NCBI GenBank assembly: GCA_021786455.1
Contig: JAJYNF010000209.1
Location: 1-48,055, forward strand
Direction: 5' to 3'
DNA length: 48,055 bases
From: Acidobacteriota bacterium
Lineage (GTDB): Bacteria > Acidobacteriota > Terriglobia > UBA7540
This document shows, piece after piece, positions 45,091 to 48,055 of the stretch (position 1 is the first letter of the stretch; each line of letters starts with the position of its first letter). The notes below the pieces were generated by a model that did not search any database, was not told the DNA's origin, and was given only the letters and a program-made list of their open reading frames with translations. The position numbers and the translations under genes are program-made.

Positions 45091-45951
45091 ATGAAAAAAC
45101 GTTGGAGGGGCGATTCCATCAGAGCCGGCGTAGCCATTGTGGGTCCAGGGCGGCTGGGCCAAGCGCTGGGCAGAGCGCTGAGCCGTTCAGGCGTTCAAAT
45201 CCGTTTCGTGGCTGCTCGGAACCTCGCGCGAGCGCGGCGGGCCGCGCGTTTCATCGGCGGATGTCGCGCCGTCGGACTGAGCGACCGGAGCATCGCGACG
45301 GCGGCCGTCATCGTGCTCACGGTTTCGGATAGAGCCGTGCCGCTGGTGGCAGAATCGCTGGCGCGCCTACAGGAGAAATGGTCGGGCCGCGTCGTGTTGC
45401 ACACCTGCGGATCGCTCGGTATGAATGTGCTTGAGCCCTTCAGGAAGCGTGGAGCAGCCGTCGGGTCGCTCCATCCGTTCCAGACGATTCCGAGTCCGGC
45501 GGCCGGCGTTCGTAGTCTCCAGAGCTGCTTCTGGAGCGTGGACGGCGACCGGAAAGCTGTTGCGGTCGCACGGAGTTGGGTCAAAAGGCTCGACGGCAAG
45601 TCGTTTCGAGTCCCGACCGACCGCAAAGCGCTTTACCATCTTTCGGCTTTCCTGGTTTGTCCCACGACGATTACCTTGATGCACCAATCTGAAAAATTGC
45701 TGCGACGCGCCGGAGTTCCTGCCCGTCTTATCCGGCCGATGTTGGCGCAGTTCGTCGCGGAAACCGTCAGGAACTTCGCCGAATTCGGCGGCCCAAAAGC
45801 CCTGACAGGACCGGCCGTGCGCGGCGATTGGGAGACGCTTCAACGGCATGTCGCAATGCTGCGCCGCTATTCTCCGGAACTCGTTCCGGTTCACCGGGAA
45901 TTGGTCAGGTTGATGCTGCGCCTAGCCGGAAAGCCGGCGCCGCGCGGTTGA
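45091..45951 (+). CDS. Rossmann / DUF2520-like oxidoreductase
   Basis: A 286-residue protein. Residues 12-30 hold a dinucleotide-binding motif (AIVGPGRLGQALGRAL, GxGxxG form). The middle has LHTCGSLGMNVLEPFRKRG and HPFQTIPSP as in the PF10727/DUF2520 family, and a C-terminal helical domain follows (from about residue 165). Members are suspected NAD(P)-dependent dehydrogenases related to ketopantoate- or F420-type reductases. It is separated from uvrB by a small convergent gene. Confidence 0.85.
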   Translation: MKKRWRGDSIRAGVAIVGPGRLGQALGRALSRSGVQIRFVAARNLARARRAARFIGGCRAVGLSDRSIATAAVIVLTVSDRAVPLVAESLARLQEKWSGRVVLHTCGSLGMNVLEPFRKRGAAVGSLHPFQTIPSPAAGVRSLQSCFWSVDGDRKAVAVARSWVKRLDGKSFRVPTDRKALYHLSAFLVCPTTITLMHQSEKLLRRAGVPARLIRPMLAQFVAETVRNFAEFGGPKALTGPAVRGDWETLQRHVAMLRRYSPELVPVHRELVRLMLRLAGKPAPRG

Positions 45952-46065
45952 CGCACTCCGTTGCGACCCTCTTTGTTGTAACCGACTCCGGCGGTTGAAC
46001 GTCTAGGCCAGCGTAGCCTCGTGTTCTCCTTCGGAGACTCACATCCCACGAATGAGGAGTGCCCA

Positions 46066-47103
46066 ATGAAAAGTGCGCTGCGGATTTTTTGGGGCTTTCT
46101 TGTCTTCGTTTGCGCTGGTTCGACCGTTTCGGCGCGGGCCGCGATTCAATACCATCTGATCAAGAAGGTTGTCCTGGGCGGCGAAGGTTTCTGGGACTAT
46201 CTCAAACTCGACAGCGCCCATCACCGCCTGTTTATCTCCCGCGGTACTCATGTCATGGTCGTGGACACTCGAACGTACAAAGTCATCGGCAATATCCCGG
46301 ACACTCAAGGCGTCCACGGCATCGCGCTCGCCCCTGAACTCAATCGCGGCTTTACCAGCGACGGCGGCGCGAACCAGGTGACCATCTTCAATTTGAAAAC
46401 GCTCAAGGTCATCGGGACGGCGAACACCACGGGGCGGGGTCCTGATTGCATCGTTTATGACCCGGCCAGCAAGCGCGTGTTCACCTTCAATGGGCGCAGT
46501 GACAGTTCCACGGCCATTGATGCTGCGACCGGGAAAGTTGTTGGGACCATTGCCCTCGGCGGCCGCCCGGAATTCGCCGTGGCCGACGGTGAAGGGCACA
46601 TCTATAACAACCTCGAAGACAAGAGCGAAGAACTGGAAATTGACTCACATTCGCTCAAGATTCTCCACCGCTGGCCGCTTGCGCCGGGCGAGCATCCTTC
46701 CGGCCTCGCCATGGACACGAAAAGTCGCCGACTGTTCGCCGGCTGCCACAATCAAATGATGGTGATTATGAATGCGAATAACGGTCACGTCCTCGCCACG
46801 GAACCCATCGGTCGCGGCGTGGACGCCTGCCGCTTTGATCCGGGCGCCCGCCATGCCTTCAGTTCGAATGGAATGGATGGAACACTGACCGTCGTGCGCG
46901 AAGACTCACCCAACAGGTTCCACGTGGTCGCTCAAGTGCCGACTGAGCGTGGCGCACGGACGATGGCGCTCGATCCTCGAACGCATCGCATATATCTTGT
47001 CACCGCCCGGTTCGGCCCCCTCCAGCCGCTTCGGCCAGGCCAACGGTTCCGCCGGCCCACCCTCATTCCCGGCAGTTTCACCTTGCTGGTTTTCGGCCCA
47101 TAA
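46066..47103 (+). CDS. Exported YncE-like beta-propeller protein
   Basis: A 345-residue protein with a signal peptide (FWGFLVFVCAGSTVSARA) and YVTN-type repeats: LFISRGTHVMVVDTRTYKVI, VTIFNLKTLKVIGTANTTGR, RPEFAVADGEGHIYNN and so on, giving a seven-bladed propeller. The start is ATG 46066 with GAGGAG six bases upstream; a longer frame from 46021 has no support. YncE-like proteins have no settled enzymatic role. Confidence 0.88.
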   Translation: MKSALRIFWGFLVFVCAGSTVSARAAIQYHLIKKVVLGGEGFWDYLKLDSAHHRLFISRGTHVMVVDTRTYKVIGNIPDTQGVHGIALAPELNRGFTSDGGANQVTIFNLKTLKVIGTANTTGRGPDCIVYDPASKRVFTFNGRSDSSTAIDAATGKVVGTIALGGRPEFAVADGEGHIYNNLEDKSEELEIDSHSLKILHRWPLAPGEHPSGLAMDTKSRRLFAGCHNQMMVIMNANNGHVLATEPIGRGVDACRFDPGARHAFSSNGMDGTLTVVREDSPNRFHVVAQVPTERGARTMALDPRTHRIYLVTARFGPLQPLRPGQRFRRPTLIPGSFTLLVFGP

Positions 47104-47303
47104 CGTATGACCTCCTCGGAGAGGCATGTAGAAATCACCCACGGAATTCACGCTCTGCCGCGCCTTGCCCGATGTACTTAAGGTGGCCTCCGCTTGGTGG
47201 CGAGGGCCGGCTTTCGTCGCCCGGCTGATGCAAATCTAACCCGGAAGATGGTGGGAAGCATTTGTCCGCTTGAGGGCCCACCACCCTGGCTCGCCGTCTG
47301 GGT

Positions 47304-47309
47304 TATAAT
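47304..47309 (+). promoter_or_regulatory. Candidate -10 box upstream of the cystathionine synthase gene
   Basis: TATAAT, 32 bases before the start codon at 47342. No matching -35 is seen at the standard distance. Confidence 0.35.
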
Positions 47310-47341
47310 GCCATCGCGCGGGAAGGCGCCACGTAACCGGC

Positions 47342-48055
47342 ATGCGCTGCGACAACATTCTTGAGGTGATTGGCCGTACACCGCTCGTTCGGCTCCAACG
47401 ACTGTTCCGCGATACCAAAGCCCGCGTGTACGCCAAATGTGATTACCTCAATCCCGGGGGAAGCGTGAAGGATCGCATTGGTATTGCCATGGTGGCCGAC
47501 GGGGAGCGTCGCGGCCTGCTCAAGCCGGGCGGCACGATCGTAGAAGCGACCTCCGGCAATACGGGCATGGGACTGGCGCTGGCTGCGGCAGTGAAAGGCT
47601 ACAAGGCCATCTTCACCATGACCGACAAGCAATCAAAAGAGAAAGTGGACTTGCTCAAGGCCATGGGGGCGGAGGTGATCGTTTGCCCTACGGCGGTGCC
47701 TCCCGATGATCCGCGCAGCTACCACTCGGTTGCCCGCAAGCTGGCACAGGATATTCCCAACGCTTTCTACCCGAACCAATATGACAACCCCGCAAATCCC
47801 GAGATTCACTACCAAACGACCGGGCCCGAGATTTGGGAGGACAGCGAAGGCGAAATTACCCATTTGGTTGCCGGCATGGGCACGGGTGGAACGATCACTG
47901 GCATCGGGCGCTATCTGAAGGAGAAAAATCCCAACGTTCAGGTTATTGGCACCGATCCGGTCGGCTCGATTCTCTACGAATTTTTCCATTGCGGAACGGC
48001 GGGCAAGGCTGAAACATACAAGGTGGAAGGAATCGGCGAAGATTTCCTTCCTCGG
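47342..48055 (+). CDS. Cystathionine beta-synthase-like PLP enzyme, N-terminal part
   Basis: The first 238 residues of a fold-type II PLP enzyme cut by the window end. NILEVIGRTPLVRLQR opens the protein, the PLP lysine is in NPGGSVKDRIG, the phosphate loop is SGNTG, and GMGTGGTITGIGRYLKEKN and KVEGIGEDF are conserved. YDNPANPEIHYQTTGPEIW and KVEGIGEDF favour cystathionine beta-synthase over O-acetylserine sulfhydrylase, but the C-terminal part (possible CBS domains) lies outside. Sulfur amino-acid metabolism. Confidence 0.92.
   Translation, partial: MRCDNILEVIGRTPLVRLQRLFRDTKARVYAKCDYLNPGGSVKDRIGIAMVADGERRGLLKPGGTIVEATSGNTGMGLALAAAVKGYKAIFTMTDKQSKEKVDLLKAMGAEVIVCPTAVPPDDPRSYHSVARKLAQDIPNAFYPNQYDNPANPEIHYQTTGPEIWEDSEGEITHLVAGMGTGGTITGIGRYLKEKNPNVQVIGTDPVGSILYEFFHCGTAGKAETYKVEGIGEDFLPR

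Overview
The window reads as chromosomal DNA of a free-living, GC-rich, Gram-negative bacterium, most likely an acidobacterium. This is an inference from the gene repertoire: nuoLMN next to ATP synthase I/a/c, a bacillithiol glycosyltransferase, DUF4097 proteins, an outer-membrane beta-barrel with C-terminal Phe, many secreted beta-propeller proteins, a GH115 enzyme, a divergent Hfq-like protein and PadR control. No rRNA or marker tree is available here.

Region 1 (1-5956) is energy metabolism on the + strand: the end of nuoL, then nuoM, nuoN, an AtpZ-like protein, AtpI-like subunit I, atpB (a) and atpE (c). The rest of the ATP synthase genes (b, delta, alpha, gamma, beta, epsilon) do not follow. 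Region 2 (6133-8011) is a tightly coupled trio with two ATGA overlaps: a small protein of unknown function, a ThiS-like carrier whose diglycine is followed by a 12-residue tail, and an orphan LytS-type sensor kinase. Region 3 (8378-11036) has an AhpD-like protein, an MFS transporter and an alpha/beta hydrolase.

Region 4 (11089-14201, - strand) has a lipid-binding-like secreted protein coupled to bshA, a secreted small protein and an Hfq-like protein. Region 5 (14660-19866) has a secreted TIM-barrel protein, a membrane protein, a decayed reading frame, the AmmeMemoRadiSam radical SAM enzyme and a divergent MFS transporter. Region 6 (19916-25181) has a DUF4097 gene broken by an in-frame TGA, a second DUF4097-like gene, a TIGR01777 epimerase that appears to start with CTG, a lone degenerate receiver-like protein, and aguA/aguB, the agmatine-to-putrescine pair.

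Region 7 (25400-27919) is a former integration site: a CAT-anticodon tRNA, an integrase remnant at its 3' side, then a PadR repressor with a possible leaderless promoter and operator, coupled to a membrane protein. Region 8 (27920-31316) is a repeat-rich spacer, glnA and a porin-like protein. Region 9 (31541-36310) has a LysM lytic transglycosylase, a Tat-exported lactonase-like propeller, an alanine-rich repeat protein and an orphan terminator. Region 10 (36740-42389) has a ROK repressor remnant in front of a secreted GH115 alpha-glucuronidase, then a large convergent sortilin/BNR-type propeller. Region 11 (42772-48055) has uvrB, a small membrane protein, a Rossmann/DUF2520 protein, a YncE-like propeller and the start of a cystathionine beta-synthase-like gene.

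No CRISPR array, complete insertion sequence, rRNA or intact prophage was seen. Starts were moved from the longest frame wherever a Shine-Dalgarno sequence, overlap or signal peptide favoured another codon.
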